Of a DNA stretch of 64,000 nt, positions 44,472 through 54,528 are shown piece after piece. The DNA comes from Mycobacterium kiyosense (lineage in GTDB: Bacteria > Actinomycetota > Actinomycetes > Mycobacteriales > Mycobacteriaceae), in NCBI GenBank assembly GCA_021654635.1, contig AP025179.1:2914001-2978000 (forward strand), read 5' to 3'. Position 1 is the stretch's first letter, and each line of letters begins with the position of its first letter. A program made the translations under genes and the position numbers. The notes below the pieces were generated by a model. That model was not told the DNA's origin, made no database searches, and saw only the letters and a list, made by a program, of their open reading frames with translations.

Positions 44472-44894
44472 TCAGGCCGGCGGGGCCAGCGCGGACTCGA
44501 CGGTGGTGTACATCGGCAGCAGGCGACGCAGTCCGCACGCGGCAATAGTGCGCGCCACAATCGGCTGACTGCTGACCAGTCGCAGATTCACGCCGCGACG
44601 CCGGCAGCGCACCGATTCTTGCGCCAACACCGCGTAGGCACAGGAGCCGAGGAATTCGAGCTCGCGGATGTCGATGACGAACGGGCCCGGCGCGATGGCG
44701 ATGGCTGCGCTCTTGTTCATCAGACGCTGCCAGATGACCTCGTTGCTGGCGTCGATCTCACCGCCGACATGAACGACGACTGCCGAGCCGGTGCATTCGG
44801 TGACCGCCCGCAGCGTGCCGTTCGGATCGCTGATCTGCGAATCGAGTCGCGTGCTCGCGGAAGCGGGAGCAGATCCGATCGCGACAGTCTTCAT
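44472..44894 (-). CDS. STAS-domain anti-anti-sigma factor-like protein
   Basis: 140 residues. The STAS domain covers about residues 35-135: VVVHVGGEIDASNEVIWQRL and FVIDIRELEFLGSCAYAVLA. The conserved phosphorylatable Ser is in LGSCA. Such proteins bind anti-sigma kinases and free a sigma factor; no kinase gene is adjacent. Corresponds to Rv1904 of M. tuberculosis by position and length. Confidence 0.88.
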   Translation of the reverse strand: MKTVAIGSAPASASTRLDSQISDPNGTLRAVTECTGSAVVVHVGGEIDASNEVIWQRLMNKSAAIAIAPGPFVIDIRELEFLGSCAYAVLAQESVRCRRRGVNLRLVSSQPIVARTIAACGLRRLLPMYTTVESALAPPA

Positions 44895-45116
44895 CGTTCG
44901 CAGTGTCCCGTCGTCGTCTTGTTAGGGCCGCCGCCGGTCCGAGGCGGCTAAGTGTCGTCTGCCGAGTGACAGCGTAAATGTCTGCCGGTCCCGGCGAGGG
45001 GTTTCGTGATTACGGGCGTTAATCAGCATATGTCTAACAGCCGCGGCGGCCTAGGTGTGTGACCGGAATTTCCGGCGTGCCGGCCGCCCGGCTGCGACCG
45101 GACCGACCGGCCTGCC

Positions 45117-45515
45117 TTACCGCGTCGCGCGCTGGGCCCGCCGGGTCAGCAGCGACAGCAACCAGCTGACGATCGACAACAGGATCGCCGCCCAGATCGC
45201 GGTCCACCAGAAGTGGTCGATCTGCAGTCCCCAGTGGGTGGTGTGCTCGGTGATCCGGGCGGTGATCCACAACATGAACGCGTTGACGACGATGTGGAAC
45301 AGGCCGAGGGTCAGGATGTACATCGGAATCGACAGGATCTGCACGATCGGCTTGACGATCGCATTGACGAACCCGAAGAGCACCGCGACGACGAAGATGA
45401 TGGCGACCCGCTGCAGCGTCGTCTCACCACCGACGAAGCGCAGTCCGTGCACGAACAGGGTCACCACCCACAACGCGAGCCCGGTCAGCGCGGCACGCAA
45501 CAGAAAAGCCGTCAT
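45117..45515 (-). CDS. phage-holin-family-4-like membrane protein
   Basis: 132 residues with four hydrophobic segments: LLRAALTGLALWVVTLFVHG, VAIIFVVAVLFGFVNAIVKP, ILTLGLFHIVVNAFMLWIT and WWTAIWAAILLSIVSWLLSL, then a basic tail. The NAIVKPIVQILSIPMYILTL motif is diagnostic of the mycobacterial family annotated as phage holin family 4, despite being chromosomal. Counterpart of Rv1903. Function unknown. The amidohydrolase gene lies 16 bp upstream of it on the map side 45532, same strand, so they are likely one transcript. Confidence 0.88.
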   Translation of the reverse strand: MTAFLLRAALTGLALWVVTLFVHGLRFVGGETTLQRVAIIFVVAVLFGFVNAIVKPIVQILSIPMYILTLGLFHIVVNAFMLWITARITEHTTHWGLQIDHFWWTAIWAAILLSIVSWLLSLLTRRAQRATR

Positions 45516-45531
45516 GCGCAGATCCTGCCAC

Positions 45532-46599
45532 CTAATCGAGTCCGTAGAAACGCATCGCGTTCAACGCGCCGATCTTTTCTCTCGAGCTTTCGTTCAGGTC
45601 GACTCGAGTCCGTAGCGGTCGGGTGCTTTCCGGCCATTCCCCGTCCCAGTGCGGGTAGTCGCTGGCGAACATGATGAAGTCGTCGCCGAGCACGTCGACC
45701 ACCCCGGGCAGGATCGCCTCCTCCGGTTCGCAGGTCACCCAGATGTTGCCGGCGGTCAGATACTCATGCGGATCGCGTCGCCAGCCCCGCTCGATCCATC
45801 CGCCCCGCTTCTCGTAGTGCTCGTGCAGCCGATCCATGAAAAACGGAACCCAACCGGCGCCCGCCTCCAGGAAAGCGACCCGCAAGCCGGGATGACGCTC
45901 GAACACACCACCTGACACCAGCGCCGTCATCGCCGTCAGCTGGTCGAACGGGAAACTCACGCAGTGCACCTGGATGTAGTTGGTGAACCGGTCCACCCCG
46001 ATCTTCGGCAGGTGCATCCCGGGGGCACCATGGATTCCCAGCGGCATGTCCAATTCGACGGCGGCGGCGTAGAACTCGTCGAGGTCGGGATGGTCGAGAT
46101 TGCGGGTCCGCAGCGCCGGCGGCAGGTGTGTGGCGACCAATCCGAGATCTTTCGCCTCGGCCATGACGTCGATGGCGATGCTGCCGTGTTCGATCGGTGT
46201 CGCCGCCACGCCCCGCAGCCGGCCGCCGGTCGGTGCGCAGAAATCGGCGATCCACTGGTTGTAGAGCCGCGCGAAACCCGCCGCGAAGTCAGGGTCCTGC
46301 AGCGTGGGTACACACAGCCCGAGGCTGGGATAGAGCACCATCGTGTCGAGGTGGTCTCGGTCGGCGTCCTCGAGCATCCCCGCCGCCGTCGCGCACTGCA
46401 GGCCGGGCGCATCGGTGAGACCGTGCTCGACCGGGCAGCCGGCGCCGGGACCCCGGTCTTCGGGATAGTTGCGCCCTTCGATCACCAACCGCGGCCGGGC
46501 ACCGGCGCTGAGTTGCACATGATCGGGCCAACGCCGCAGTGCTTCGGCCGCCAGCGTCGGGTTCTCGGCTACATGCCCGTCGGCGTCGACGATCCGCAT
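45532..46599 (-). CDS. amidohydrolase-2 family metal-dependent hydrolase
   Basis: 355 residues from ATG 46599 (MRIVDADGHVAENPTLAAEA); ATG 46611 is an alternative. DADGH at the N-terminus gives the first metal ligands. HGAPGMHLP supplies a further His, FLEAGAGWVPFFMDRLHEHY follows, and FASDYPHWDGEWP gives the terminal Asp. This is the amidohydrolase-2 layout (decarboxylases and hydrolases of aromatic or fatty intermediates). The substrate is unknown. Divergent from nanT. Confidence 0.9.
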   Translation of the reverse strand: MRIVDADGHVAENPTLAAEALRRWPDHVQLSAGARPRLVIEGRNYPEDRGPGAGCPVEHGLTDAPGLQCATAAGMLEDADRDHLDTMVLYPSLGLCVPTLQDPDFAAGFARLYNQWIADFCAPTGGRLRGVAATPIEHGSIAIDVMAEAKDLGLVATHLPPALRTRNLDHPDLDEFYAAAVELDMPLGIHGAPGMHLPKIGVDRFTNYIQVHCVSFPFDQLTAMTALVSGGVFERHPGLRVAFLEAGAGWVPFFMDRLHEHYEKRGGWIERGWRRDPHEYLTAGNIWVTCEPEEAILPGVVDVLGDDFIMFASDYPHWDGEWPESTRPLRTRVDLNESSREKIGALNAMRFYGLD

Positions 46600-46664
46600 A
46601 ATCCGGAACATACTCGCGGTGCGTCAAACTCGCGGTAGCGCTGCGGGTCCGGCACGATTCACAC

Positions 46665-47927
46665 GTGACACGACAGCGGCTGACCAGTGACCAGCGCAAT
46701 TCGTTCATCGCGGCGTTTCTGGGCTGGACCATGGACGCCTTCGACTATTTCATCGTCGTGCTCGTCTATCAGGACATCGCCCAGACGTTCCACCGCAGCA
46801 AGACCGAGGTCGCATTCGTCACGACGGCCACCCTCGTGATGCGGCCGGTCGGCGCACTGCTGTTCGGATTGTGGGCAGACCGGGTCGGCCGGCGGCTGCC
46901 GTTGATGGTCGACGTCGCGTTCTACTCGATCGTCGGATTCCTGTGCGCGTTCGCGCCCAACTTCACCGTGCTGGTGATCCTGCGTCTGCTCTACGGCATC
47001 GGCATGGGTGGCGAGTGGGGGTTGGGTGCCGCGCTGGCCATGGAGAAGGTGCCCACCGAGCGGCGCGGCTTCTTCTCCGGACTGCTGCAGGAGGGCTACT
47101 CGTTCGGCTACCTGCTGGCCACCGTGGCGTCGCTGGTGGTGATGGACCTCTTCGGCCTGTCGTGGCGCTGGCTGTTCGCGCTGAGCATCATCCCGGCGCT
47201 GGTCAGCCTGATCATCCGCTACCGCGTCGAGGAATCCGAGGTGTGGGAGGCCGCCCAGGACCGGATGCGGCTGACCAAGACCAGGGTGCGCGACGTGCTA
47301 CGCGACGCGAAGGTCATCCGGCGGTTCTTCTATCTGGTGCTGTTGATGACCGCGTTCAACTGGATGAGCCACGGCACCCAGGACGTCTACCCCACTTTCC
47401 TGAAAGCGACCACCGATGGCGGCGCGGCGTTGTCCAGCCCTACCGCCCGGTGGATCGTGGTGGGCTACAACGTCGGCGCCATCGTCGGCGGCCTCGTGTT
47501 CGGCACGCTGTCGCAGCGATTCGGGCGTCGCTACACCATCGTGTTCTGTGCGGTCCTGGCGCTGCCGATCGTGCCGGTGTTCGCCTATTCGCGGACCGCC
47601 GCGATGCTGTGCCTCGGCTCGTTCCTGATGCAGCTATTCGTGCAGGGCGCCTGGGGCGTAATCCCGGCGCACCTCACCGAGATGTCGCCGGATGCGATCC
47701 GCGGTCTGTATCCCGGAGTGACTTATCAGCTGGGAAACCTGTTGGCGGCGTTCAACTTACCGATCCAGGAACACCTGGCCGCGACCCACGGCTACCCGTT
47801 CGCGCTGGCGGCGACGATCGTGCCGGTGCTGACGATGGTGGCGTTGTTGACGTTCATCGGCAAAGACGCCACCGGGATCAAGTTCGGCAGCGCCGAAAGT
47901 TCTTTTCTGCCGGTGGAAGCGTCCTGA
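46665..47927 (+). CDS. nanT: MFS transporter, NanT (sialic-acid-transporter) type
   Basis: 420 residues, GTG start, about twelve hydrophobic segments. [20 protein letters not shown] in TM1, [15 protein letters not shown] (loop 2-3 signature) and [20 protein letters not shown] are hallmarks of the NanT/metabolite:H+ symporter subgroup. Imports an acidic sugar or organic acid with protons across the plasma membrane; sialic acid itself is only inferred from homologues. Matches Rv1902c next to cinA. Converges with cinA, one base between stops. Confidence 0.9.
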   Translation: MTRQRLTSDQRNSFIAAFLGWTMDAFDYFIVVLVYQDIAQTFHRSKTEVAFVTTATLVMRPVGALLFGLWADRVGRRLPLMVDVAFYSIVGFLCAFAPNFTVLVILRLLYGIGMGGEWGLGAALAMEKVPTERRGFFSGLLQEGYSFGYLLATVASLVVMDLFGLSWRWLFALSIIPALVSLIIRYRVEESEVWEAAQDRMRLTKTRVRDVLRDAKVIRRFFYLVLLMTAFNWMSHGTQDVYPTFLKATTDGGAALSSPTARWIVVGYNVGAIVGGLVFGTLSQRFGRRYTIVFCAVLALPIVPVFAYSRTAAMLCLGSFLMQLFVQGAWGVIPAHLTEMSPDAIRGLYPGVTYQLGNLLAAFNLPIQEHLAATHGYPFALAATIVPVLTMVALLTFIGKDATGIKFGSAESSFLPVEAS

Positions 47928-47928
47928 G

Positions 47929-49215
47929 CTAGGGCCCACTCAGCGCGCGCAGCAACATGTGCATGGCCACCGTGGTCGAACGCTCCCGAACGTCGGAGCG
48001 GTTTCCGGGCAGCCTGATGGTCCGCGTATCACCGCCGCCCTGCGCGGAGGCGACGGTGAAACACACTGTGCCCACCGGCTTTTCCGGGGTCCCACCGCCC
48101 GGCCCGGCGATTCCGGTGATAGCGACCGCGATGTCGGCGCCGAAGCGTTGCAGGGCGCCGGCCGCCATCGCCTCGGCGACCGGTTCGGAGACAGCGCCGT
48201 GCTGCTCGATAAGGGCCGGGTCGACGCCCAGCAGTTCCGCTTTGGCTTGGTTGGAGTAGCTGACTACGCCACCCATGACGTAGTCGGACGATCCGGCGCG
48301 TTCGGTGAGTCGTGCCGCCAGCAGCCCCGCGGTGCAGGACTCCGCGGTGGCGATCTTCCGCCCGGCCAGCAGCCGCGCGACCAGGTCGTCGACGGTGGAA
48401 CCGTCTTCGGAGTAGAGCTGATGGCCGTGCTTGTCCCGCAGCAGCTGCGTGAGCTGCTGATACGCGCCCGCGGCGGCCGGCTCATAGCGTGTGACCATCT
48501 CGACCTCGCCGCCGCGCAGGCAGGTGGTGATCTCCAGCGCAGCGAAACCGGGGACGGTGGTCTCGGCTTCGCGCAGAGTCTCGGCCAGCCCTGATTCGGG
48601 CAGCCCGAACATCCGTAGCATCTCCTGCCGATAGATGGTGCGGCCGGCGATCGCCTGTTGCGCTGCCGGCGTTTCCAGGGCCGTGTGCCACATCGGTTGC
48701 AGTTCTCGCGGCGGGCCGGGCAGCACGATCACCGCGGGCGTGCCGGGTACCACCACGCCGGGTGCGGTACCCACCGGATCGAGCACCTGTGCCCCGGCGG
48801 GAACCATCGCCTGCTTGCGGTTGGCGGCCCGCACCGACTCGAAAGTCCCTGGATCCAAAGCGGATTGGAATGCAGGATTGCGCGACATCAGCTTCTTCAG
48901 GATGTTGGCGATCTTCTCCTCGACCACCTCGTCGAGGACCAGCTCGCGGTCGCAGAACCGGGCTACCACCTCCACGGTCATGTCGTCGGCCGTCGGGCCC
49001 AGCCCACCGCTGGTGACGATCAGGTCTACCCCCTGATCGGCCAGGAAGCGCAATTGCGCTTCGATGTCGGCGGGGCGGTCGCCGCAGATGGTGATGTGGG
49101 CCAGCTCGACGCCGAGGTCGAGAAGGCGGTCGGCGATCCACGGGCCGTTGCGGTCTTGGACCCGTCCGGTGAGAACCTCGGTGCCGGTTACCACGATGCC
49201 TGCGCGTGCGCTCAC
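47929..49215 (-). CDS. cinA: CinA-family protein (damage-inducible, nicotinamide-nucleotide amidohydrolase domain)
   Basis: 428 residues. The N-terminal molybdopterin-binding-like domain has [20 protein letters not shown] and [20 protein letters not shown]. The C-terminal PncC-like domain has [20 protein letters not shown] with the catalytic Ser, [20 protein letters not shown] and [20 protein letters not shown]. Full length for the family. The C-domain deamidates NMN; the N-domain acts as an ADP-ribose pyrophosphatase in some species. Counterpart of Rv1901. Confidence 0.96.
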   Translation of the reverse strand: MSARAGIVVTGTEVLTGRVQDRNGPWIADRLLDLGVELAHITICGDRPADIEAQLRFLADQGVDLIVTSGGLGPTADDMTVEVVARFCDRELVLDEVVEEKIANILKKLMSRNPAFQSALDPGTFESVRAANRKQAMVPAGAQVLDPVGTAPGVVVPGTPAVIVLPGPPRELQPMWHTALETPAAQQAIAGRTIYRQEMLRMFGLPESGLAETLREAETTVPGFAALEITTCLRGGEVEMVTRYEPAAAGAYQQLTQLLRDKHGHQLYSEDGSTVDDLVARLLAGRKIATAESCTAGLLAARLTERAGSSDYVMGGVVSYSNQAKAELLGVDPALIEQHGAVSEPVAEAMAAGALQRFGADIAVAITGIAGPGGGTPEKPVGTVCFTVASAQGGGDTRTIRLPGNRSDVRERSTTVAMHMLLRALSGP

Positions 49216-49275
49216 GACGTGAGCCTACGCAAGGTCGGCGCGAGCGCCTCGCGTGGATAGCGGGCGCTGCTCAGC

Positions 49276-49628
49276 TCAGCCGGGGCTACCCGGCTGACCG
49301 GGCTGCCCCGGCAGACCAGGTTGGCCTGGCTCGCCCGGTTGGCCTGGCTCGCCTGGTTGGCCCGGCTGGCCTGGCTCCCCGGTTGGCCTGGCCGGCCACC
49401 GGCGCCGCCCGGACCGCACCGCCCGGGTTGACCGCCGGGGCCGCCGGCCCCGCCGTCGCCACCGCGCCCGCCGTCACCGCCGCGGCCGCCGTCGCCACCG
49501 CGTCCACCGTCACCACCGCGGCCGCCGGCTCCGCCCGCTCCGCCGGCCCCACCTGCCCCGCCGCGTCCACCGGCACCGCCTTGCCCGCCAACGCCACCCA
49601 GGCCGGCGCTGCGTTCGTCCCCGGTCAT
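49276..49628 (-). pseudogene. collagen-like Gly-X-Y protein with a one-base frameshift
   Basis: From ATG 49628 the frame reads MTGDERSAGLGGVGGQGGAG, then tandem GGRGGD units and GGRPGQPG. At a run of four C (49377-49380, plus strand) the collagen-like pattern jumps frame and continues as GEPGQPGQPGEPGQPG and GLPGQPGQPGSPG to a TGA at 49276-49278. One extra base there would give a continuous collagen-like protein of about 117 residues; without it the frame runs on to 49212 with unrelated sequence. A strong RBS (AGGAGG, 49665-49670) precedes a 10-codon ORF at 49657 whose TGA overlaps this ATG. Either a real frameshift or a sequencing slip. Confidence 0.6.
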
Positions 49629-49728
49629 TCGGTCGGTACCGGTCGGTGAGCGGTCATCAGAAGGCCTCCTTGTGCCTGGTGCGGGTCGACCCGTGTCACG
49701 CTACGCGCCGGCCTGACATCGATTGGCC

Positions 49729-50034
49729 CTAACCGTCGGCGAGGTACCGCTCGATCGACTCGACCTTGTGTGTCATCGCGTCGCTGACACCGGTGCGCCA
49801 ATCCGCCTTGATGACCGTGCTGACCCGCGGTGCCCTGGCAGCGACGGCTTCCACCGCGCGCTGCACCACAGACATCACCTCGTCCCAGGTGTCGCCCTCG
49901 ATCACGGTGAACATCGCATCGGTCTTGTTGGGCAGCCCGCAATCACGCACCACCCGAACGGCTTCGGCGACGATCTCGCCGACACCCTCCCCCACGCCCA
50001 GCGGGGTTACCGAAAACGCGACCAAGACAGACAT
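49729..50034 (-). CDS. thiamine-binding MTH1187/YkoF-type protein
   Basis: 101 residues from ATG 50034 ([20 protein letters not shown]). The compact ferredoxin-like family is recognised by [25 protein letters not shown] and [11 protein letters not shown]. Usually tetrameric; YkoF relatives bind thiamine-like molecules. Length and position match Rv1898 (102 aa). Divergent from dtd, 55 bp between starts. Confidence 0.92.
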   Translation of the reverse strand: MSVLVAFSVTPLGVGEGVGEIVAEAVRVVRDCGLPNKTDAMFTVIEGDTWDEVMSVVQRAVEAVAARAPRVSTVIKADWRTGVSDAMTHKVESIERYLADG

Positions 50035-50089
50035 CTGGCGAGGGTACCCAGCCCGCCACCCCGGAGCCCAGATGGCAGCATCGGAGCCC

Positions 50090-50521
50090 ATGCGAGCTCT
50101 GGTGCAGCGAGTCACGTCGGCGGCGGTGTCGGTGGACGGCAAGGTCGTGGGCGCCATCCGGCCCACCGGGCAGGGCCTGCTTGCGCTGGTCGGTGTCACC
50201 CACGACGACGACGCCGACAAGGCGCGGCGGCTGGCCGAGAAGTTGTGGAACCTGCGCATCCTGTCAGAGGAGATGTCCGCGGCCGACGTCAACGCTCCAA
50301 TCCTGGTGATCAGTCAATTCACTCTCTACGCCGACACTGCCAAGGGCCGGCGCCCGTCGTGGAACGCCGCCGCGCCCGGCGCGGTCGCCGAGCCGCTGGT
50401 CGCCGAGTTCACCGCGGCGCTGCGCGGACTGGGTGCCACGGTGGAAACCGGGGTGTTCGGCGCCCACATGCAGGTCGAGCTGGTCAACGACGGGCCGGTG
50501 ACAGTGCTGCTCGAGCTGTGA
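50090..50521 (+). CDS. dtd: D-aminoacyl-tRNA deacylase
   Basis: 143 residues from ATG 50090 ([20 protein letters not shown]). Both catalytic signatures are present: SQFTLYAD and the cross-subunit [11 protein letters not shown]. Dimeric cytoplasmic enzyme that hydrolyses D-amino acids wrongly attached to tRNA. A longer in-frame reading upstream overlaps the divergent gene and is not used. Counterpart of Rv1897c. Followed 17 bp later by a methyltransferase gene. Confidence 0.96.
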   Translation: MRALVQRVTSAAVSVDGKVVGAIRPTGQGLLALVGVTHDDDADKARRLAEKLWNLRILSEEMSAADVNAPILVISQFTLYADTAKGRRPSWNAAAPGAVAEPLVAEFTAALRGLGATVETGVFGAHMQVELVNDGPVTVLLEL

Positions 50522-50538
50522 CGGGTACGTTCTGGGCT

Positions 50539-51450
50539 ATGACGCCAACCAATTTCGGCTCGCTACGTTCCGACGACGACCAGTGGGACATCGTCAGCGG
50601 GGTCGGCTACACCGCGCTGCTGGTGGCGGGCTGGCGTGCACTGCATGCGCTGAGCCCCCGACCGCTGGTTGTCGACGACTTCGCCACCCTGTTCATCGAG
50701 GCCACCGCCGACCCTTATCTCACCGGTCTGCTGGACAACCCCGGGAGCTCGCAGGACGAGACGACCTTTCCCCGCCTCTACGGCGTGCAGACCCGATTCT
50801 TCGACGACTTCTTCACCGCCGCCGCCGACACCGGAATCCGGCAGGCGGTGATCGTCGCCGCCGGCCTGGACTCACGTGCCTACCGGCTTCAATGGCCGCC
50901 TGGCACAACGGTTTTCGAAGTAGATCTACCGAAAGTGCTTGAGTTCAAGGCGCGTGTGCTCTCCGAGCGGGCCGCGGTGCCGACCGCCGACCGCGTGGAG
51001 GTGGCCGCCGATCTGCGCACCGACTGGCCCGCCGCGTTGAGCATGGCCGGCTTCGATCCGGGACGGCCCAGTGCCTGGTCGGTGGAGGGTCTGCTGCCCT
51101 ACCTGAACGGCGATGCGCAGCAAGCGCTGTTCAGTCGGATCGACGAACTGTGCGCCGCGGGCAGCCGGATCTCGACGGGCGCGCTGGGGTCCTGCCTGGA
51201 CCGGGAGCGACTCGCGGAGTTGGAAGAGGACCACCCGGGCGTCAGCATGTCCGGCGAGGTCGACTTCTCCGCCCTCACCTACGCCGATTCCGTCGACCCG
51301 GCCGGATGGCTGGGCGCGCACGGCTGGGCCGTCGAACCGGTGCGCACCAACCCCGAGCTCCAGCGGCGCTACGGGCTAGTCCCGTCGGAAATCGACGTCA
51401 AACTCGACGCCTTCATGCACTCGCAGTACGTCACCGCGACCAAAAGCTAA
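50539..51450 (+). CDS. SAM-dependent O-methyltransferase, mycobacterial LCM-like family
   Basis: 303 residues from ATG 50539. The family (PF04072-like, many paralogues in mycobacteria) is seen in [36 protein letters not shown], the SAM-binding [20 protein letters not shown] followed by [17 protein letters not shown], and [11 protein letters not shown]. Substrate unknown. Counterpart of Rv1896c. Possibly co-transcribed with dtd. Its stop overlaps the convergent dehydrogenase stop by 4 bp. Confidence 0.93.
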   Translation: MTPTNFGSLRSDDDQWDIVSGVGYTALLVAGWRALHALSPRPLVVDDFATLFIEATADPYLTGLLDNPGSSQDETTFPRLYGVQTRFFDDFFTAAADTGIRQAVIVAAGLDSRAYRLQWPPGTTVFEVDLPKVLEFKARVLSERAAVPTADRVEVAADLRTDWPAALSMAGFDPGRPSAWSVEGLLPYLNGDAQQALFSRIDELCAAGSRISTGALGSCLDRERLAELEEDHPGVSMSGEVDFSALTYADSVDPAGWLGAHGWAVEPVRTNPELQRRYGLVPSEIDVKLDAFMHSQYVTATKS

Positions 51451-52472
51451 GGGCGCAAAAGGATCTTCACGTCCTCACCGGAGCGTGACGCGGCCGTCGC
51501 GTAGGCCGTCGCCGCGTCGGCCAGCGGCAGCGTCGCAGTGAAGATGCCCTCGACGTCCAACCGGCCGGACTGCAGTAACGGGATGAGTTCCGGCCAGGTG
51601 CGCTGCACCGGCGCGGTGGTCCAGCGCACCGTGATGCTGCGGATCAGGCAGCCCAGCGCCGGGAACGGAAAGGGTTGCAGGTCATGCACCCCGACCACCG
51701 AGACGGTGCCGCCCGGCCGCACCGCGAACAGCGCGTCGGTGAGCGAGGCGTCGGTGGCGACGGCGTCGATGACCGCGTCGGCGCCGCGACCGCCGGTGGC
51801 AGCCGGGACCGCCTCGACCGCCGGCGGCTCGATCGGGGTGGCGCCCCAGCCGGCCGCCCGCTGTAGCCGGCCCGGCACCCGGTCTACCGCGAAAACCGTT
51901 GCCGCACCCTGGGCGAACGCACTGCGCAGCGCACACAGACCGACCGCACCCAACCCGATCACCACGACGGTGCCCCCGTACGGGATGTCGGCGCGTTGCG
52001 CGGCGGCCCAGCCGGTGGCCAGGTTGTCGGTGAGCAGCAGCGCCTGCTCGGTGCTGATGCCCTCGGGAATCTTGCGGGCCTGGAAGTCGGCTGCGTGCAC
52101 GGCGAGCAGGTCCGTCTGGGCGCCTGGCAGCACGCCGCCGCCGAAGATGTTCAGACCGGAGTGACACATCACCGGGTCGTTGGTGGCGCACCCCGGGCAC
52201 GATCCGCAACCGGCCACCGACGACACCATCACCTCGTCGCCGACCTTTAGGGTGCGTACGTCGGGTCCGGCTGCCACGACCGTGCCGACGGCTTCATGGC
52301 CCAGCGCGATCGGCTCGGCCAGCGGATAGTCACCCTCGTAGAAGTGCAGGTCGGACCCGCAGATCCCGGCGGCGCTCACCGCGACGATCACCCCGTCCGG
52401 GCCGGTCAGTGCCGGATCTTGCCGGGTGTCCACCCGGATGCTGGCCGGCCCGTCCACGACTACCGTACGCAT
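51447..52472 (-). CDS. zinc-dependent alcohol dehydrogenase
   Basis: 341 residues. Catalytic zinc: [13 protein letters not shown] (Cys) and GHEAVG (His, Glu). Structural zinc: four Cys in [20 protein letters not shown]. Rossmann [20 protein letters not shown] with acidic VFAVDR indicates NAD(H). Counterpart of Rv1895. Starts 7 bp downstream of the flavin monooxygenase gene, so the two are one operon; it may oxidise or reduce an alcohol/ketone next to the Baeyer-Villiger step. Confidence 0.93.
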   Translation of the reverse strand: MRTVVVDGPASIRVDTRQDPALTGPDGVIVAVSAAGICGSDLHFYEGDYPLAEPIALGHEAVGTVVAAGPDVRTLKVGDEVMVSSVAGCGSCPGCATNDPVMCHSGLNIFGGGVLPGAQTDLLAVHAADFQARKIPEGISTEQALLLTDNLATGWAAAQRADIPYGGTVVVIGLGAVGLCALRSAFAQGAATVFAVDRVPGRLQRAAGWGATPIEPPAVEAVPAATGGRGADAVIDAVATDASLTDALFAVRPGGTVSVVGVHDLQPFPFPALGCLIRSITVRWTTAPVQRTWPELIPLLQSGRLDVEGIFTATLPLADAATAYATAASRSGEDVKILLRP

Positions 52473-52479
52473 TGGGTGC

Positions 52480-54423
52480 TCACTTTCCTTTTGTCACAAC
52501 GAAATTGGACCAATCGGGTTCGCGTACCGCAGCCCAGTATTCGTTGAGGCGCCATGGGCTGACGGTGTGGATCTCGCCGTCGGCGTTCTTGAAATAGGAG
52601 TACTTGACCGCGGGGTGCGACCACACCATCTTCTTGATCTCGGTTTGGGTGCGTCGATGCCAGTCGGTGGCGGCCTCGGCGGTGGGCTCGATGGCGGTGA
52701 TGTGCCGTTCGGCCATGTGCTGCAGGCACAGGTTGATGTAGCGCATCTGGAGTTCGGATTGGAAGATCAGGCTGCCGCCGTGGGCCAGGTGGGTACCCGG
52801 CCCGTAAATGAGGAACAGATTCGGAAAGCCCGGAACCGTGACGCCCAGGTAAGCGTACGGCCGGCTGCCCCACACCTGGCGTAGATCAATTCCGTTGCGG
52901 CCCTTGATCTTCAGCGGCCACAACACGTCGGTGTGGCGGAATCCGGTGGCGTAGACGATCACGTCCACCTGGTGGGTGACGCCGTCCTCGGTGACGATGC
53001 CGCGCGGGGTGATCCGCTGGATCGGCGTGCGCACCAGTTCGACGTTGTCGCGCTGCAGCGTCCGCAGCCAGCTGCCGTTGTCCTGCAGGGTGCGCTTGCC
53101 GGTGGCTGGATAGTCGGGCAGCACCTTGTCCACCAGGGGGTCGCCTTCGGGTATCTGACTGGTGATCCACTGGCTGAACATCACCCGGGCGGCGGCGTTG
53201 ATGTCGCTGACCGCATAGTCCCCCCGGCCTTCCGGATCGACGTAGTCGGGGTCGCCTTGCGCGGCATCCAGACCTTTGTCGGCGCCCGGCCACAGCAGCA
53301 GGAACCGGTACCAGCGCCCGTAGCAAGGCAGGTGGTCCATCGCCCAGCGCACCCCGTCGGGAACCTCGTCGTGGTACATCGGATTGGGAAACATCCACTG
53401 TGCGGTGCGCTGGAACACCGTGAGCTGCTCGACCTGGTCGGAGATCGCCGGTGCGATCTGAAACCCGCTGGCACCGGCGCCGACCAGGGCGACGCGCTTG
53501 CCGGTCAGGTCGACGGAATGATCCCAGGCCGCGGAGTGGAACGACGGGCCCTCGAACGTGTCGGCGCCGTCGATGTCGGGCAGCGCCGGTCGGTTCAGCT
53601 GGCCGACCGCGGTGATCACCGCACGCGCCTGCACCGTGTCTTCGGTGCCGCCGGCGCAGCGCACCCGGACCGTCCAGCTGCCCGACTCGTCGTCCCATTC
53701 GGCTCCGAGAACCTCGGTGTTCCAGCGGGTGTGCGCCGTCAGGTCGTGCTTTTGCATGACCTTGGTGAAGTAGTCCCGCAGCTCGGGCTGCTCGGCGAAG
53801 AAGTGCGTCCAGTCGTTGTTGGGTTCAAAGCTGTAGCAGTAGAAGTGATTCGCCACGTCCACCCGGGCACCGGGATAGCTGTTCTCCCACCAGGTTCCAC
53901 CCGGGCCGGCGTTCTTTTCGATGATGGTGAACGGAATGTTGGCTTGTTTCAACCGGATTCCGGCCAAGATGCCGGATTCGCCGCAGCCGATCACGATCAC
54001 CGGAAAGTCGGCCATGTGCTCGGCCGGCAGGGCGACGGGGCGGCGCGGGTCGGCGCCCTCGAGGTCCATCTCCTCGCGGGCCAGCGGCAGGTAGTCGTCG
54101 GGAACGTGTTCGCATGCCGCCCAATCCATCATTTCCCGGATCAGGTCATCGCTGAGCGGCTCGGGTTCGGGACAGCCGCGGTCGCGGTAGTCGACGATCA
54201 CCGGCAGCGCCTCGGCGCGGGCGCGGGCCTTGTCCTCTTCGGACATGAAGCCCTGGACCTCGTTGAGGAACACGCCCATCTGCTTGAAGTCGCGGATGAA
54301 CCGTGCGTCGCCGGTGATGTGCACCAGCGACAGCAGCAGCGTCGGGATACTGACGTCCTCGAGCGCGGCGGCGATGTCCGCGGTGGAGGTGGTGAAGGGC
54401 TTCCCGGCGTAGCGACTGCGCAT
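52480..54423 (-). CDS. Baeyer-Villiger-type flavin monooxygenase
   Basis: 647 residues from ATG 54423, 9 bases after GAAAGGA. An N-terminal extension of about 130 residues precedes the FAD Rossmann VIVIGCGESGILAGIRLKQA. The BVMO fingerprint FxGxxxHxxxW is exact (FEGPSFHSAAW), followed by the NADPH Rossmann RVALVGAGASGFQIAPA. The C-terminus has FPNLFLIYGPGTHLAHGGS. Inserts oxygen next to a ketone using FAD, NADPH and O2. The operon with an alcohol dehydrogenase suggests alcohol to ketone to ester or lactone conversion. A dyad at 54451-54479 lies in its promoter region. Confidence 0.93.
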   Translation of the reverse strand: MRSRYAGKPFTTSTADIAAALEDVSIPTLLLSLVHITGDARFIRDFKQMGVFLNEVQGFMSEEDKARARAEALPVIVDYRDRGCPEPEPLSDDLIREMMDWAACEHVPDDYLPLAREEMDLEGADPRRPVALPAEHMADFPVIVIGCGESGILAGIRLKQANIPFTIIEKNAGPGGTWWENSYPGARVDVANHFYCYSFEPNNDWTHFFAEQPELRDYFTKVMQKHDLTAHTRWNTEVLGAEWDDESGSWTVRVRCAGGTEDTVQARAVITAVGQLNRPALPDIDGADTFEGPSFHSAAWDHSVDLTGKRVALVGAGASGFQIAPAISDQVEQLTVFQRTAQWMFPNPMYHDEVPDGVRWAMDHLPCYGRWYRFLLLWPGADKGLDAAQGDPDYVDPEGRGDYAVSDINAAARVMFSQWITSQIPEGDPLVDKVLPDYPATGKRTLQDNGSWLRTLQRDNVELVRTPIQRITPRGIVTEDGVTHQVDVIVYATGFRHTDVLWPLKIKGRNGIDLRQVWGSRPYAYLGVTVPGFPNLFLIYGPGTHLAHGGSLIFQSELQMRYINLCLQHMAERHITAIEPTAEAATDWHRRTQTEIKKMVWSHPAVKYSYFKNADGEIHTVSPWRLNEYWAAVREPDWSNFVVTKGK

Positions 54424-54450
54424 CGAGGCCGATCCTTTCGGTGGGATTCT

Positions 54451-54479
54451 CAATTACGCTACTCCACGTTTCGTAATTG
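54451..54479. promoter_or_regulatory. inverted repeat upstream of the BVMO operon
   Basis: CAATTACG and CGTAATTG form a perfect 8-bp inverted repeat with a 13-base spacer, 28 bp upstream of the BVMO start. ATTACGCTAC occurs again just beyond (about 54484-54493), giving a direct repeat. Likely a regulator site; no regulator gene is adjacent. Confidence 0.55.
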
Positions 54480-54528
54480 CGGCATTACGCTACCCCGCGG
54501 CCGTGTAACGGATCAAGAGCACCCGCTA

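Noticed and set aside
49420..49560. Short regular repeats resembling a CRISPR array
   Set aside because: They are in-phase 9-18 bp codon repeats of Gly-rich coding DNA, with no spacers.
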